A DNA stretch of 64,000 bases from Bacteroidetes bacterium UBA4414 (GTDB taxonomy: Bacteria > Bacteroidota > Bacteroidia > Chitinophagales > Chitinophagaceae), in assembly GCA_002389765.1 (NCBI GenBank), contig DGQM01000015.1, positions 56,106 to 120,105 of the forward strand, given 5' to 3'. The stretch's first letter is position 1, and every line of letters begins with the position of its first letter. The notes under the pieces are model-generated. The model was not told the DNA's origin. It saw only the letters and a program-made list of their open reading frames with translations, and searched no databases. Below are positions 26,953 to 36,304 of this stretch, one piece after another. A program made the position numbers and the translations under genes.

Positions 26953-27555
26953 ATGAAAAATCTACTGCTCACGGCGGCATTGTTCAGTTCATTTTCTGTA
27001 CTGGCACAAAACAATATAAAGAGTATAGAGATAGGGGCAGAAATACCAATGGCAAACAAAGCCATGAAATCTGCTGATGGTAAAACAGTAACACTTGAAA
27101 AAGCTAAAACTGATGAAGGCTTGCTGGTGATGTTCTCTTGCAATACCTGTCCGTATGTAATAAAGAGCGAAGCGCGTACTAAAGAAATGATGGCCTACGC
27201 TATGGAAAAGAAGATAGGTATGGTTATCGTCAACTCGAACGAGGCAAAGCGTGGTGATGAGGATTCTGATAAAGAGATGGCTAAGTATGCTAAAAAGATG
27301 GGCTATAAAGTGCCTTATGTAATAGACGAGAAATCGGCTGTTGCAGATGCATTTGGTGCTACACGTACACCGGAGGTATTCTTGTTTGACGGACGTGGTA
27401 AACTAATGTATAAAGGCGCAATGGAAGATAATCCATCAGCACCGGCAGAATCTAAGAATATGTTTCTGAAAGATGCTATTGATAAAATGCTGATTGGTTT
27501 GGGTCCAGACCCTAACAGTACAAAGTCAATTGGTTGTACTATTAAGCGTATGTAA
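26953..27555 (+). CDS. Periplasmic thioredoxin-like redoxin
   Basis: 200 residues with a signal peptide ending at VLAQN. The redox motif is Cys63-N-T-Cys66 in FSCNTCPYV, and the conserved cis-proline region is TRTPEVFLFD. It belongs to the AhpC/TSA-redoxin branch seen in Bacteroidota, often annotated as a thiol-disulfide interchange protein. It follows the heme/copper lipoprotein gene by about 55 bases, so a role in delivering metal or keeping thiols reduced is possible but not shown. Confidence 0.82.
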   Translation: MKNLLLTAALFSSFSVLAQNNIKSIEIGAEIPMANKAMKSADGKTVTLEKAKTDEGLLVMFSCNTCPYVIKSEARTKEMMAYAMEKKIGMVIVNSNEAKRGDEDSDKEMAKYAKKMGYKVPYVIDEKSAVADAFGATRTPEVFLFDGRGKLMYKGAMEDNPSAPAESKNMFLKDAIDKMLIGLGPDPNSTKSIGCTIKRM

Positions 27556-27589
27556 TCTTTTAGTTATCAATATATTACGGTTTTAGTTG

Positions 27590-27624
27590 AAAGGCGGAGC
27601 GTCATGCTTCGCCTTTTCATTTTT
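27590..27624 (+). terminator. Terminator after redoxin gene
   Basis: AAAGGCGGAGC / GCTTCGCCTTT stem (one wobble), loop GTCAT, then TTCATTTTT. Confidence 0.85.
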
Positions 27625-27657
27625 CCCGATTTTGAGTATAGTTTTTCCCGATTTTGA
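27620..27657 (+). promoter_or_regulatory. Tandem 16-bp direct repeat upstream of the TonB receptor
   Basis: TTTTTCCCGATTTTGA occurs at 27620-27635 and again at 27642-27657, identical and with a 22-base period (about two helical turns). It lies 52-89 bases before the ATG at 27709 and looks like a tandem operator. Confidence 0.5.
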
Positions 27658-27708
27658 AAGCGTAGAAGATTGGCGGATTGTTTCTTTGCGCCCGAATCAG
27701 AAAAACAG

Positions 27709-30093
27709 ATGAATACTCGCACAATATCTACGCTCGCATTGTCATTATTTATATCATTCAATGCCTTGGCAGAACCTCCTGGTACAATTAAGGGTAAAAT
27801 CCTTACTCGTGATGGCAGCCCTGCTATTGGTGTGAATGTACTGGTAAAAGGTACCACCAAAGGAACAGTGACAGATGAAAATGGTACTTATGTCATCAAG
27901 AATGTAAAAGATGGCGAACATATCATTGTTGCAAAACTGGTAGGGCTACAAGAGCAGACAAAGACTGTAAAAGTACTGGAAGGAGAAAGTGTTGTTGACT
28001 TTACCCTGCGTGAAGATGCTAAACAACTGAATGATGTTATAGTAAGCGGTGTAAAAAGCTACAACCGTCAGCCTGTATCTATAGGCAAGCTGGCTATTAA
28101 ACCAATGGACCTGCCACAGAGTGTAATGGTCATCAATCAGGAAGTGTTGCAACAACAACAGGTAGGTACTGTAGGCGATGCGCTGAAGAATGTAAATGGT
28201 GTGTACCAAATGGGTGCTACAGGTGGTGTACAGCAAGAGATAGCCGGGCGTGGTTTTGCGTTCAGCAGCAACAATACATTTAAGAATGGTGTACGCTTCA
28301 ACAACGGTATCATGCCCGAGATAAGTGCTATGGAACGTGTAGAGGTAATGAAAGGTAGCTCTGCTATATTGTATGGTAACGTATCGGCAGGTGGTGTACT
28401 GAATCTGGTAACAAAGAAGCCCGTATTTCAGCAAGGTGGTGAAATAACAATGCGTGCAGGTAGCTACGATTTGTACAAGCCAACGTTTGATGTATATGGC
28501 CCGATAAGCGGCAATGTAGCATACAGGCTGAATGGAACGTATGAAAAATCTCGCAGCTTCCGCGATGAGGTGAATGCACAACGTTTTTACATCAATCCGT
28601 CTTTCCTGATAAATGCAGGTAAAAAACTAAGCATATTGGTAGAGGGTGATTACCTGAACGATAACCGTACGGTAGATTATGGTGTTGGTGCCATCAATTA
28701 TTCATTGATAGATATTCCACGCAATCGCTTTATAGGTGCTGCATGGTCTTACAACAAAGTAGAGCAGATGGGCGCTACAGCTACCACTACGTACCGCATC
28801 AATAACAATTGGGAACTACGTAACGTAACGGGTGTACAAAACTACAACGGCGATTTGTTTGCTACTACAAGGCCAAATGCTTCAGGTAATTTCATAGCTA
28901 CAAGTGGTAAATGGATACGTGGTGTGCAACGCTCTAATGCTGCTGAAGAGTACTACATGACAGAATTGGATCTGACAGGTAAATTCAACACTGGTAGTAT
29001 AGAGCATACAGTATTGGTAGGTGCGGATGTAGATAAATACCTGACTAATACTACAGCATACAATGGTATTACTAAATACGACTCTGTAAACGTATATGAT
29101 ATGAATATGTATCAGCAGCGTTCAGATATACCATCGCTTACTAAAAACACATTGACACAAGCACCCATCAACCGTGTAGGTGCTTATGCACAAGACCTGA
29201 TAAGTGTACTGAACAATCTGAAAGTATTGCTTGGTGCTCGCTACAGCTATTTGCAAACAACATCTGAAGTATTGACGTATGCTAAAAATACAAGCGTAAA
29301 ATCGAGCAATTTTGATAATGCTGTTACGCCACGTGTAGGTGTTGTTTATCAGCCAATGACTACCATGTCTGTGTTTGCAAGCTATGCCACATCTTTTGTG
29401 CCTAATACTGGTTCTGCTAATCTGGATGTAAACGGTAAACCATTGGCACCATCTACATACATACAGTACGAAGCAGGTGTGAAGAACGAATTGTTTAAAG
29501 GTCTGATATCTGCAAACATAACAGCATACCGCATCGTAAACAGCAATTTTGTGCAGCCTGTATTAGACTCGCTGTATCCTAATGCAAAAGAAATGGGTGG
29601 TGAGGTGACAAGCCAGGGCATAGAAGTAGATATCATGACGAAGTCATACAAAGGTTTTTCGCTGATTGCAGGTTATAGCTTCAACGAAACAAAATATACC
29701 AAGAGCAATATTTATGAGGTGGGTAGCCTGCTGCGCTACAATCCGCAACACACGGCTAATGCAAGTCTTTACTATGCATTCAGCAACAAAACATTGCTGA
29801 AAGGTTTGAACCTCGGTGTATCTGTACTGTATTTCGGCGACAGGTTTGCCGGACGTTCTACACGCTATATCATCAATGGTAAAGAAGTGAAAAATGACAG
29901 CTATAAACTGATGCCTGTTTCTGCCTTCACACAATTAGATGCAAGCATCGGCTACCAGTTCAATAACAATATTTCTGTACGTCTGAGGATGACGAATGTT
30001 ACTGATGTACTGAGCTATCATGTACACGATGATAATAGTGTAAACCCGATAGCTCCAAGACAATTTATCGGCACTGTATCGTATAAATTCTAG
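27709..30093 (+). CDS. TonB-dependent receptor, siderophore type, with carboxypeptidase-like N-domain
   Basis: 794 residues from the ATG at 27709 (a TTG at 27670 extends the frame by 13 unlikely residues). Order: signal peptide ending at ALAEP, carboxypeptidase-D regulatory-like domain (TIKGKILTRDGSPAIGVNVLVKG), plug (PQSVMVINQEVLQQQQ through VEVMKGSSAILYGNVSAGGVLNLVTKKP), then a 22-strand barrel ending VSYKF. The plug sequence is the ferric-siderophore/FhuA-like type. The PepSY reductase gene follows directly, which supports iron uptake. Regulation may use the upstream tandem repeat. Confidence 0.92.
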   Translation: MNTRTISTLALSLFISFNALAEPPGTIKGKILTRDGSPAIGVNVLVKGTTKGTVTDENGTYVIKNVKDGEHIIVAKLVGLQEQTKTVKVLEGESVVDFTLREDAKQLNDVIVSGVKSYNRQPVSIGKLAIKPMDLPQSVMVINQEVLQQQQVGTVGDALKNVNGVYQMGATGGVQQEIAGRGFAFSSNNTFKNGVRFNNGIMPEISAMERVEVMKGSSAILYGNVSAGGVLNLVTKKPVFQQGGEITMRAGSYDLYKPTFDVYGPISGNVAYRLNGTYEKSRSFRDEVNAQRFYINPSFLINAGKKLSILVEGDYLNDNRTVDYGVGAINYSLIDIPRNRFIGAAWSYNKVEQMGATATTTYRINNNWELRNVTGVQNYNGDLFATTRPNASGNFIATSGKWIRGVQRSNAAEEYYMTELDLTGKFNTGSIEHTVLVGADVDKYLTNTTAYNGITKYDSVNVYDMNMYQQRSDIPSLTKNTLTQAPINRVGAYAQDLISVLNNLKVLLGARYSYLQTTSEVLTYAKNTSVKSSNFDNAVTPRVGVVYQPMTTMSVFASYATSFVPNTGSANLDVNGKPLAPSTYIQYEAGVKNELFKGLISANITAYRIVNSNFVQPVLDSLYPNAKEMGGEVTSQGIEVDIMTKSYKGFSLIAGYSFNETKYTKSNIYEVGSLLRYNPQHTANASLYYAFSNKTLLKGLNLGVSVLYFGDRFAGRSTRYIINGKEVKNDSYKLMPVSAFTQLDASIGYQFNNNISVRLRMTNVTDVLSYHVHDDNSVNPIAPRQFIGTVSYKF

Positions 30094-30113
30094 TGGTTTT
30101 TTGTATTAATCAT

Positions 30114-30147
30114 AGCGCGGTAGTTTCCACTGCCGTGCTTTATTTTT
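30114..30147 (+). terminator. Terminator after TonB receptor gene
   Basis: AGCGCGGTAG / CTGCCGTGCT stem with two G-T pairs, then TTATTTTT. It may be leaky, as the PepSY gene follows at 30165. Confidence 0.7.
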
Positions 30148-30164
30148 AGACGCATTTTACTTGT

Positions 30165-31364
30165 ATGAAAGTTTTCTGGAGGAGAATACACTTATATCTT
30201 GGTCTTGCAGCAGGTTTGGTAATTATGGTTACCTGCCTTACTGGTGCAATACTTGTGTTTGAAGAAGAGCTGCAGCACGCATCTGCCAAAGAACGCTACT
30301 ATGTGCAACCAACTACACAAAGGCTGCCGCTGGAAACACTGATAACTAACCTGAAGGCTACTATGCCAAAGGCTAAAGTAACCGGTGTGCGTGTGTACAG
30401 CGATGCTACGCGTACCGTAGAGCTAAGTGTAAGGCCCGATAATAAAGAGAAGAAAGAAGGAGCTAAACCTGAAGAACCTAAACGTGAGGGTGGCAAAGAG
30501 AAGGGTAAAGGCAAAGAAGCTGATAAGAAAAAAGAAGGTGGTGGGTTGAGGGCTTATGCCAATCCGTACACCGGAGAGATAATAGAAGTGGTAGATAACC
30601 GCAAGACATTCTTCTTTAAGGTAATGAGCCTGCACCGCTGGTTGCTGGCAGATGATACGGGCAAGATGATAGTAGGTGTAAGCACGATTATATTCTTGTT
30701 TATCATCATTACAGGTATTATACTCTGGTGGCCTGCTAACGTGCGCATACTGAAGCAAAGACTGAAGATAAAAACAGATGCCAGCTTCAAGCGTGTGAAC
30801 CACGATCTGCACCTGGTACTTGGTTTCTACAGTGCCATCTTCCTGTTTGTATTTGCTTTCACGGGACTGGCATGGTCTTTCAAATGGTTCAACGATGGTA
30901 TTTATAAAGTAACAGGTTCACCACTCAAAAACCCTGAGCTACCAAAATCTTTGGCTGTTGCAGATAGCGTGAAGAAGATTTGTTTTGATAAAGTACTAGG
31001 TGTTATCAGTACCACACAACCTGATGTAAAGTATTACAATATCAACGCACCTAAAGAAAAAGATGAGGTGTATATGGTGTCTGTACTGCGCAATGATGCT
31101 GCTCACGAAACGGCTACTGATGCTTATTATATAGATGCTTACAGCGGTACTGTAGCTGGTAAGCTCTTGTTCAAAGACAGAAGTACTGGTGCAAAAGTTC
31201 GCTCTACCTTCAAGCCTGTGCACACGGGTGCAATATTCGGTACTACATCCAAAATAATAGCATTGCTGGCATGCCTTATTGGTTTCACATTACCTGTTAC
31301 AGGTATCATTATGTGGATTAACCGCGCATTCAAGAAGGGCGGTAAGAGTAGCAGGGTAGATTAA
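30165..31364 (+). CDS. PepSY-associated membrane protein, ferric-siderophore reductase-like
   Basis: 399 residues with four membrane segments (about 12-33, 165-190, 212-240 and 358-382) and the PiuB/PepSY_TM pattern: an RRIHLYLGL start, SLHRWLL and HTGAIFG histidines, and a WWP motif. Members reduce or process ferric siderophores at the inner membrane. A strongly charged Lys/Glu/Gly-rich insert of about 40 residues (near 88-128) interrupts the first periplasmic domain. Pairs with the TonB receptor 71 bases upstream. Confidence 0.86.
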   Translation: MKVFWRRIHLYLGLAAGLVIMVTCLTGAILVFEEELQHASAKERYYVQPTTQRLPLETLITNLKATMPKAKVTGVRVYSDATRTVELSVRPDNKEKKEGAKPEEPKREGGKEKGKGKEADKKKEGGGLRAYANPYTGEIIEVVDNRKTFFFKVMSLHRWLLADDTGKMIVGVSTIIFLFIIITGIILWWPANVRILKQRLKIKTDASFKRVNHDLHLVLGFYSAIFLFVFAFTGLAWSFKWFNDGIYKVTGSPLKNPELPKSLAVADSVKKICFDKVLGVISTTQPDVKYYNINAPKEKDEVYMVSVLRNDAAHETATDAYYIDAYSGTVAGKLLFKDRSTGAKVRSTFKPVHTGAIFGTTSKIIALLACLIGFTLPVTGIIMWINRAFKKGGKSSRVD

Positions 31365-31372
31365 TAGCGTGT

Positions 31373-31642
31373 TTACTGACTGTTAGATGCCTCTACAATC
31401 AGTTCTTTAATTCTATCGTCGAATGCTTCAGTATCGGTTTCCCAGTTAATGTCTATCTGATGTTTTTCAATCAGTGCATTGGGGTTGCCTTTCAGATACA
31501 GCTCATAATCTTCATCGCCTGTTTCTACAACAGCCAGTTGCTGTTGTATGTGGGTGATGATGCGCTTTATCTCTGCATTTGCAAACTCGCTGATAGGCGT
31601 ATCGCCTGCAAGGTATTCTGTGATATCGTGTATATCCAGCAT
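31373..31642 (-). CDS. Small hypothetical protein
   Basis: 89 residues, acidic and predicted largely helical, with no signal peptide or membrane segment. It begins MLDIHDITEYLAGD and shows no motif I recognise. Convergent with the PepSY gene (8-base gap) and located 34 bases downstream of the desaturase gene on the same strand, so it may be co-transcribed with the lipid genes. Confidence 0.55.
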   Translation of the reverse strand: MLDIHDITEYLAGDTPISEFANAEIKRIITHIQQQLAVVETGDEDYELYLKGNPNALIEKHQIDINWETDTEAFDDRIKELIVEASNSQ

Positions 31643-31676
31643 GGCTCAGTTAGTGTTTGTGAAACGGATTGATATA

Positions 31677-32690
31677 CTAATTTACGGCATTCAGCTCTTT
31701 AAAACCAATCATTTTGTTGGCCTCAGGATCCCATACTTTCAGTCGGAAACAAGCTATTATATCTTTTGGTTTCAATGATGTTGTTCTTGCATCCTGCAGT
31801 TCAGGAAAGTCTTTATATACCTCGGGCAATCTGTAGAATGGTATGCGCGAATTGAGGTGGTGTATATGATGGAAACCGATATTACCTGTCATGAATTGCA
31901 TAAATGGATCCATGATCATATAGCTCGATGATTCTAATGCGGCCATTTCATATTTCCAGTCTTCTTTATCACAAAACTTAGTATCAGGGAAATTGTGTTG
32001 CGCATAGAATAGGTACGCACCCATTGCCGATGCCAGGAAGATAGGGATGAACACAAAGAACAACCATGTTTCCCAACCAAAGGTGGTGAAAATGAACCAG
32101 TTGAGCAGGCCGTGTAATACCAGTGCTATCAGCGAATCGTAGTGTTTCTTAGGTGCGCTTACAAAAGAGCTGATACACATACCGATGATGAACATGGTGA
32201 AATAACCCATGATGATGGTAAACGGATGACGTATGAAAAGATACATGCGTCTTTCGCTTTTCGTCATGCTCAGAAACTTTTCTTTGGTAGCTATGGGGTA
32301 AGAGCCAATGCTCGCGCTGAAGAGTTTTGAATTGTGTGCATGGTGATAATCGTGCGAGCGCTTCCAGATGCTGGAAGGTACCAGTACATACCAACCATAC
32401 GTGGTCATAATAACATCGGCCAGTACAGAACGATGCAATATAGCATGGTGCTGAAAATCGTGGAAGATGATGAACATGCGTACCATGAGCAACCCTGCAA
32501 GCAAGCTGCATACAAGACGAGGTATAATATACGGTATAAAGAATGCTCCTGCCAGTGCAGTAGCAAGCAGCAGCAAAGACGATACCAGCAGCATCCAGCT
32601 TTTGGTACGGTCTTCTTTTGTATATGGCTTGGTAGCCAGTATCAGTTCTCTGCCTGTGCGCATTATGCTGTTGGTTTTTTGTGTTTCCAT
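31677..32690 (-). CDS. Membrane fatty acid desaturase
   Basis: Di-iron acyl desaturase with the three histidine boxes: HDFQHHAILH, HDYHHAHNSK and HHIHHLNSRIP. It also has about four membrane segments. Several starts are possible: 32711, 32690 (METQ) and 32663 (MRTG). The last would give a TAATG coupling with the acyltransferase stop codon; the middle one is listed as a compromise. Together with the acyltransferase upstream it forms a membrane-lipid operon. Substrate (acyl-CoA, ACP or lipid) not determined. Confidence 0.88.
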   Translation of the reverse strand: METQKTNSIMRTGRELILATKPYTKEDRTKSWMLLVSSLLLLATALAGAFFIPYIIPRLVCSLLAGLLMVRMFIIFHDFQHHAILHRSVLADVIMTTYGWYVLVPSSIWKRSHDYHHAHNSKLFSASIGSYPIATKEKFLSMTKSERRMYLFIRHPFTIIMGYFTMFIIGMCISSFVSAPKKHYDSLIALVLHGLLNWFIFTTFGWETWLFFVFIPIFLASAMGAYLFYAQHNFPDTKFCDKEDWKYEMAALESSSYMIMDPFMQFMTGNIGFHHIHHLNSRIPFYRLPEVYKDFPELQDARTTSLKPKDIIACFRLKVWDPEANKMIGFKELNAVN

Positions 32691-33538
32691 CTGCGGTGCG
32701 ACCAGAGCCATACTTCAGGCTGTTCTATAATATCACGCTCCAGTTTGCGTGTGTGCATTTCAGATATTTCTCCCTCGCTTGTAGCTTTCGGGTTTTCGCA
32801 AAGCAGTTCTGCATACATTACATATTCGCCACGTTTCACACGCTTTACGGTTGCATATACGATAGGGTAGTTTATTTTTCTCGCTATCAGTTCTGTACCT
32901 CTGAATATGGGTGTGTCCTGATGCATGAATGTTGTCCAGTAGGCACTTTCTGGTGCAGGTGTCTGGTCTGCAATGAAAGCGGTAGCATTCAGTTCGCCAC
33001 GGTTCTCCAGCATTTCGCGGAAGGTGTCTTTCATGGCAATCAGTTTGGTGCCAAAACGTGTACGCATTTTATACATCAGCCAATCAAAGTATTTATTCCT
33101 GATAGGATGATATATAACATACAATTGCTGTTTTAGTTGAAGGCTGAAAGTATTTCCTGCCCATTCCCAATTGCCGAGGTGACCCATCACCAATACGATG
33201 CTTTTGTTTTCGGCTGCCAGTTTATCAAACAGTTCTTTGGCACTGGGGTGGAAGTAGCAATGTTTTTGCATGGCTTCCTTGCTGATGGTTAGTGTCTTGA
33301 AGGTTTCCAGAAACAAATCGCACAGGTACTTGTAGTAACGCTTGCCGATAGCTTTTATTTCTTCTTCGCTTTTGTCGGGGAAGGAATTGCGCAGGTTGGT
33401 ATGTACAACCTCTTTGCGATACCCGAGTATATGATACAGGAGTATATAGAAAAAATTGGATACCATATACAGTACCTTGAATGGCAATATCGATATCAGG
33501 TAGATAAACGGTAGTGCGATATAATAAACTAAAGCCAA
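32663..33538 (-). CDS. LpxL/HtrB-like lipid A acyltransferase
   Basis: 291 residues with an N-terminal membrane anchor. The HxxxxE acyltransferase motif is in MGHLGNWEWAG near residue 118. The later ADQTPAPESAYWTTFM and FFRGTELIARK-like blocks match the LpxL/MsbB superfamily, which adds secondary acyl chains to lipid A. Its stop codon overlaps one possible desaturase start (TAATG). A TATATTTG -7 element lies at 33570-33577 on this strand, about 32 bases upstream. Confidence 0.88.
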   Translation of the reverse strand: MALVYYIALPFIYLISILPFKVLYMVSNFFYILLYHILGYRKEVVHTNLRNSFPDKSEEEIKAIGKRYYKYLCDLFLETFKTLTISKEAMQKHCYFHPSAKELFDKLAAENKSIVLVMGHLGNWEWAGNTFSLQLKQQLYVIYHPIRNKYFDWLMYKMRTRFGTKLIAMKDTFREMLENRGELNATAFIADQTPAPESAYWTTFMHQDTPIFRGTELIARKINYPIVYATVKRVKRGEYVMYAELLCENPKATSEGEISEMHTRKLERDIIEQPEVWLWSHRRWKHKKPTA

Positions 33539-33569
33539 AAGATGCGTTTTTTCAATATTCGAATACGTA

Positions 33570-33577
33570 CAAATATA
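33570..33577 (-). promoter_or_regulatory. -7 element of the lipid operon
   Basis: TATATTTG on the minus strand between the oxidoreductase gene and the acyltransferase gene; no clear -33 box. Confidence 0.4.
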
Positions 33578-33599
33578 ACACGCAAACGGCTATTTACCC

Positions 33600-35924
33600 C
33601 TATGCCTGCTCTACATGCGGACGTATTCTTAATATTACCATCTTTGATGTTGGTGTATTGCTCTTTTCTGCCACACTGCCTATCGGTACCAGTACATTGG
33701 TTTCAGGGAAGTAGGTAGCCGTACACTTTTCGGGTATGCTGAATGGTATGATGATGAATTTGCGTGCCACACGTTCCACACCTGCGTGGTAATTATACAG
33801 GTCTACCACATCATTGGCTTTGTAGCCCGCTTTCATAATGTCTTTCTCATTCATGAAAATGACACGACGTTCGTTGAGGATGCCGCGATAACGGTCGTCA
33901 AGCCCATAGATGGTAGTGTTAAACTGGTCGTGGCTGCGGATGGTCATCATCATATACTCGCCGTCTTCTAACTTAGGAAATATCACGTCTGCAACATTGA
34001 AATGCGCCTTGCCTGTTGTCAGCACATTGAACTTACCATTGCGTGCATTGTTGGGCAGGTAGAAACCACCTAATTGACGCACACGCTGATTGTAACTATC
34101 AAAGCCCGGTATCACCAGTTCTATATCGTTGCGGATATAGTCGTAATGCTCCAGATACAAATCCCAGTTTATCTTGCTGCGATTGCCCAGTGTTGCTTTT
34201 GCCAGCTTGGCTACTATCACAGGTTCGCTCAGTAGTTGGTCAGATACAGGTTTCAATCCGCCCTTGCTCATCTGCACCACACCCATCGAGTTTTCGCAAC
34301 TGATAAATTGCTCCTCGCCATTCAAAACATCTTTATCGCTACGTCCCAGACAAGGAAGTATCAAAGCTTCTTCGCCCGTTATCAGGTGGCTGCGGTTTAG
34401 CTTGGTAGATACATGCACCGTGAGTTTTGTACGGCGCAATGCCTCTGCGGTGTATTCCGTATCAGGCGTTGCAGACAGGAAGTTGCCACCCATGGCAATA
34501 AACACTTTTGCCTTGCGCTGATGCATGGCATGTATGCAATCTACCACATCGTACCCATGATGGCGTGGTGGTTCAAAACCATACACTTGTTGCATCTTAT
34601 CAAGGAAAGCTTTCGGTGGCTTTTCGTAGATGCCCATCGTTCTATCGCCCTGCACATTGCTGTGTCCACGTACGGGGCAGGTACCTGCACCTTCTTTACC
34701 AATACTGCCTTTCAGCAGCAGCAGGTTCACTACTTCTTTAATGGTATCTACCGCATTTTTATGCTGCGTGAGCCCCATAGCCCAGCAGGCTATTATCTTG
34801 CTCTTGTTCTTAAATATGTCGGCCGTTTGCTTTATCTGCTCCAACGATATCCCACATGCCTCTGCCAGTTCATTCAGATTATACTTGCTTACATTATTCA
34901 GATAATCTTCGTAGCCTGTTGTGTTTTGTGCAATAAAATCGAGGTCGAATACCGTACCCGGTGCTTTGGCTTCTTCTTCCATCAGCAGCTTGGTAATGGC
35001 TTTTAGCAGTGCCATATCGCCATTCAGCTTCACTTGCAGGAAGATGTCTGTCAACCTTGCTTTGATACCCAACGCACCCTTTACTGTTTGCGGATTGCTG
35101 AAGCCCATCAAGCCCGTTTCGGGCAATGGGTTTACAGATATAATAGTACATCCGTTCTCTTTGGCTTTTTGCAAAGCACTGAGCATGCGCGGGTGGTTAG
35201 TACCTGGGTTTTGCCCCAGTATTATAATGACCTCTGCCTTGTAAAAATCCTCGAGTGTTACAGAGCCTTTACCTATACCCAGACTTTCGTTCAACGCTAC
35301 ACCACTGCTTTCGTGGCACATGTTCGAGCAATCGGGCAGGTTGTTGGTACCGTATTCGCGTACAAAGAGTTGATACAGATAGGCAGCCTCATTACTGGTA
35401 CGTCCTGATGTGTAGAACACCGCTTCGTCGGGGCTATCCAGTGCATTCAGGTGTTCAGCTATTTTTTTAAAAGCATTATCCCAACTGATGGGTTGGTAAT
35501 GTGTAGCGCCTTTGGGCAGGTACATTGGCTCTGCCACACGGCCCTTTTTACCTATACGATAATCATCATTCTCTGCCAGCTCCTGCACAGAATACTTGGC
35601 AAAGAAATCGGCATGTAGTTTTTTAGTGGTTGCTTCTTCCGCAATGGCTTTGGCACCATTCTCGCAATACTCTGCAATTGGCGAGCGGTGACCGTCAGGG
35701 TCGGGCCATGCACAGCCGGGGCAATCAAAACCATCTTTCTGGTTCAGCTTTGCCAATGCTTTGAAACCACGCCCGAAACTCATCTCCCCAAACACATGCT
35801 TGATGCTGGATATAACAGCAGGTATGCCCGCCGCAGCGTCATGTACATGCGTGAATTTTATCCCCGTAAATTCTTCGGGGTTCTCCGCATTGGGCTGGTC
35901 TTGCTTGTTGATATCTTCGCTCAT
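33600..35924 (-). CDS. FdhF/YdeP-family molybdopterin oxidoreductase
   Basis: 774 residues. The N-terminal CPGCAWPDPDGHR (Cys68, Cys71) is the YdeP-type cluster region. SNMCHESSGVALNESLGIGKGSVTLEDF, GQNPGTNHPRML and PVRGHSNVQGDRTMG bind the molybdopterin guanine dinucleotide cofactor. It is a formate-dehydrogenase-like enzyme, but YdeP members lack an assigned substrate, and the typical selenocysteine/cysteine active-site context is replaced by CHESSG. The ATGA overlap with the next gene and the nearby fdhD, cytochrome c and mobA genes give a clear functional unit. Confidence 0.88.
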   Translation of the reverse strand: MSEDINKQDQPNAENPEEFTGIKFTHVHDAAAGIPAVISSIKHVFGEMSFGRGFKALAKLNQKDGFDCPGCAWPDPDGHRSPIAEYCENGAKAIAEEATTKKLHADFFAKYSVQELAENDDYRIGKKGRVAEPMYLPKGATHYQPISWDNAFKKIAEHLNALDSPDEAVFYTSGRTSNEAAYLYQLFVREYGTNNLPDCSNMCHESSGVALNESLGIGKGSVTLEDFYKAEVIIILGQNPGTNHPRMLSALQKAKENGCTIISVNPLPETGLMGFSNPQTVKGALGIKARLTDIFLQVKLNGDMALLKAITKLLMEEEAKAPGTVFDLDFIAQNTTGYEDYLNNVSKYNLNELAEACGISLEQIKQTADIFKNKSKIIACWAMGLTQHKNAVDTIKEVVNLLLLKGSIGKEGAGTCPVRGHSNVQGDRTMGIYEKPPKAFLDKMQQVYGFEPPRHHGYDVVDCIHAMHQRKAKVFIAMGGNFLSATPDTEYTAEALRRTKLTVHVSTKLNRSHLITGEEALILPCLGRSDKDVLNGEEQFISCENSMGVVQMSKGGLKPVSDQLLSEPVIVAKLAKATLGNRSKINWDLYLEHYDYIRNDIELVIPGFDSYNQRVRQLGGFYLPNNARNGKFNVLTTGKAHFNVADVIFPKLEDGEYMMMTIRSHDQFNTTIYGLDDRYRGILNERRVIFMNEKDIMKAGYKANDVVDLYNYHAGVERVARKFIIIPFSIPEKCTATYFPETNVLVPIGSVAEKSNTPTSKMVILRIRPHVEQA

Positions 35925-36304
35925 TTCTTTTGCATATTATAGAGTATAGCAGCAGGGTTGTCGTAGTTGTCGTCTTGGTTCTCGTGTGTTTCGTCCAGGC
36001 ACTTAAAGTCTTTTTCCAGCAGCAGGTATAGCTTTTTGCCATTGCCCAAATTTACATTGTGTTCGTAGCCCACCTTATTGCTGGTGGCCCATTCCTGTGC
36101 TTTGGCAGCAGGCATAAAAACCGTGATGGTATTATCTGCAAACGATGCTGCCATTACATCGGCATCGTAGCGTTGCAATGCATATATAAATGTGGTATTG
36201 CCAAATTCGGTGCGCTCCTCGAGGTAGCCATCTGTGGCAAACCTGTCCATCTCGCTCTTCGTAACACGCATCCTGATGGAGCTGCCTTTGATTCTTAGTT
36301 TCAT
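35921..36304 (-). CDS. Small conserved protein of the oxidoreductase operon
   Basis: 127 residues, soluble, with beta-rich patterns (MKLRIKGSSIRMRVTKSEMD; NTTFIYALQRYDA) and an acidic C-terminus. I recall similar proteins beside FdhF/YdeP genes in Bacteroidota (a DUF), but assign no function. It overlaps fdhD by four bases upstream and the oxidoreductase gene by four bases downstream, so the three are tightly coupled. Confidence 0.65.
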   Translation of the reverse strand: MKLRIKGSSIRMRVTKSEMDRFATDGYLEERTEFGNTTFIYALQRYDADVMAASFADNTITVFMPAAKAQEWATSNKVGYEHNVNLGNGKKLYLLLEKDFKCLDETHENQDDNYDNPAAILYNMQKK

